Below, piece by piece: positions 63,543-64,000 of a stretch of DNA of 64,000 bases. The notes beneath the pieces were generated by a model that searched no databases, was not told where the DNA came from, and saw only the letters and a program-made list of their open reading frames with translations. The stretch's first letter is position 1; each line of letters starts with the position of its first letter. Source of the DNA: Accumulibacter sp. GTDB lineage: Bacteria; Pseudomonadota; Gammaproteobacteria; Burkholderiales; Rhodocyclaceae. The DNA lies in NCBI GenBank assembly GCA_017302455.1, contig JAFLDO010000015.1, forward strand, positions 33,822 through 97,821, in the 5' to 3' direction. Both the position numbers and the translations under genes were made by a program.

Positions 63543-64000
63543 TCAGGGCGACTTTTCGTAGAATCCGCGCACATCGGCGGCCATTTCGGCCCGGCTCTTC
63601 TTGCGCAGATAGAACATGTGGCCGCCCGGGTAGGTGCCGAAGAAGAGCCGCTTGCGCGTGTCCGCCCCGCGCACCGTCTGTTCCAGCACGTAGCGCGACA
63701 TCAGGTAGTTGGCGTTCAGGTCGTGGTAGCCATGCAGCACCAGCGCCTTCAGGTCGTGGTTCTGCGCGAGCGCGATCGCCAGGTCATCGGGGCCACCCAG
63801 CTTCGCGCTGCGGTCCCAGCCCATGTTGACCGGGAGATTGAGCGGGATGTAGGGCCGGTCGCTGACATAGCCAAGATCCTTGCGCACATAGTCCGTGAAA
63901 GGCGCCAGGAGCACGCCGGACAGGATGTTGAGCGAACGGTCGAAGGCGCCGAGTTCGTCCTTCTTCTCGGGCGTGGGGTTGTCGCTGGCCTGGGTGCCGT
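63543..64000 (-). CDS. S10-family serine carboxypeptidase-like peptidase (partial)
   Basis: The C-terminal part runs to the window edge: a VLHGYHDLN block and FGTYPGGHMFYLRKKSRAEM, holding the likely catalytic Asp (YHDLN) and His (GGHMF) of an S10 peptidase. The nucleophilic Ser lies outside the window. It is convergent with the CPBP gene. Confidence 0.75.
   Translation of the reverse strand, partial: GTQASDNPTPEKKDELGAFDRSLNILSGVLLAPFTDYVRKDLGYVSDRPYIPLNLPVNMGWDRSAKLGGPDDLAIALAQNHDLKALVLHGYHDLNANYLMSRYVLEQTVRGADTRKRLFFGTYPGGHMFYLRKKSRAEMAADVRGFYEKSP

Overview
The window looks like a chromosomal segment of a GC-rich betaproteobacterium, most likely a Rhodocyclales member close to Candidatus Accumulibacter. 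This is inferred from gene content (PhaM, ActP with DUF485, a glycogen debranching enzyme, a SelD fusion, a PEP-CTERM tail, Liv-type ABC operons), not from a marker gene. No rRNA, tRNA or CRISPR array was seen. Most genes are intact; the damaged ones (DUF485, PEP-CTERM, the two BREX genes and one CPBP fragment) are listed as such.

Layout. 1-2.9 kb: the end of a LysR regulator, an MDR dehydrogenase and the PHA-granule protein PhaM. 2.9-11.8 kb: one long minus-strand operon (acyl-CoA ligase, livG, livH, livM, binding protein, livF, a small exported protein, alpha-methylacyl-CoA racemase) that looks like an uptake and activation route for a branched carboxylic acid. 12.0-15.0 kb: a Crp/Fnr regulator, then the DUF485-actP acetate permease operon. 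DUF485 is split by a 162-bp MITE with 25-bp terminal inverted repeats and an 8-bp target duplication. 15.2-26 kb: alpha-carbonic anhydrase, two alpha/beta hydrolases, a zinc-ribbon membrane protein, a very long Gln/Pro-rich secreted protein, a wax ester synthase/DGAT-type acyltransferase and a membrane-anchored PTS Enzyme I. 26-35 kb: Spy-like chaperone plus an OmpR/EnvZ-type pair, unknown proteins, an FAD oxidoreductase-SelD fusion and a YcgR-like PilZ protein. 35.7-39.7 kb: a GlgX-TreZ fusion whose TreZ half has lost all three catalytic residues.

41-50.7 kb: a truncated PEP-CTERM gene, a hydrolase/CoA-ligase/SDR operon, cytochrome b561 with PepSY, M48 protease, cbpM-cbpA, two hsp20 genes (divergent sigma-32-like promoters) and a DUF3616 protein. 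50.7-60 kb: a defence island resembling type 2 BREX (pglZ, brxD, brxHI-like helicase). pglZ carries two frameshifts and lacks its start, and the helicase carries one frameshift. A lower-GC segment with a large uncharacterised PD-(D/E)XK-type protein and a VapBC module sits between pglZ and brxD. pglX, pglW and pglY are absent. 60.3-64 kb: exported M1 metallopeptidase, CPBP membrane proteases (one a fragment) and the end of an S10 peptidase.

Together the genes point to storage metabolism (acetate uptake, PHA, glycogen, possibly neutral lipid) next to stress proteins and a decaying phage-defence locus. The most notable points are the degenerate BREX island with its unknown nuclease-like protein, the GlgX-pseudo-TreZ fusion, and the MITE in the acetate permease operon.
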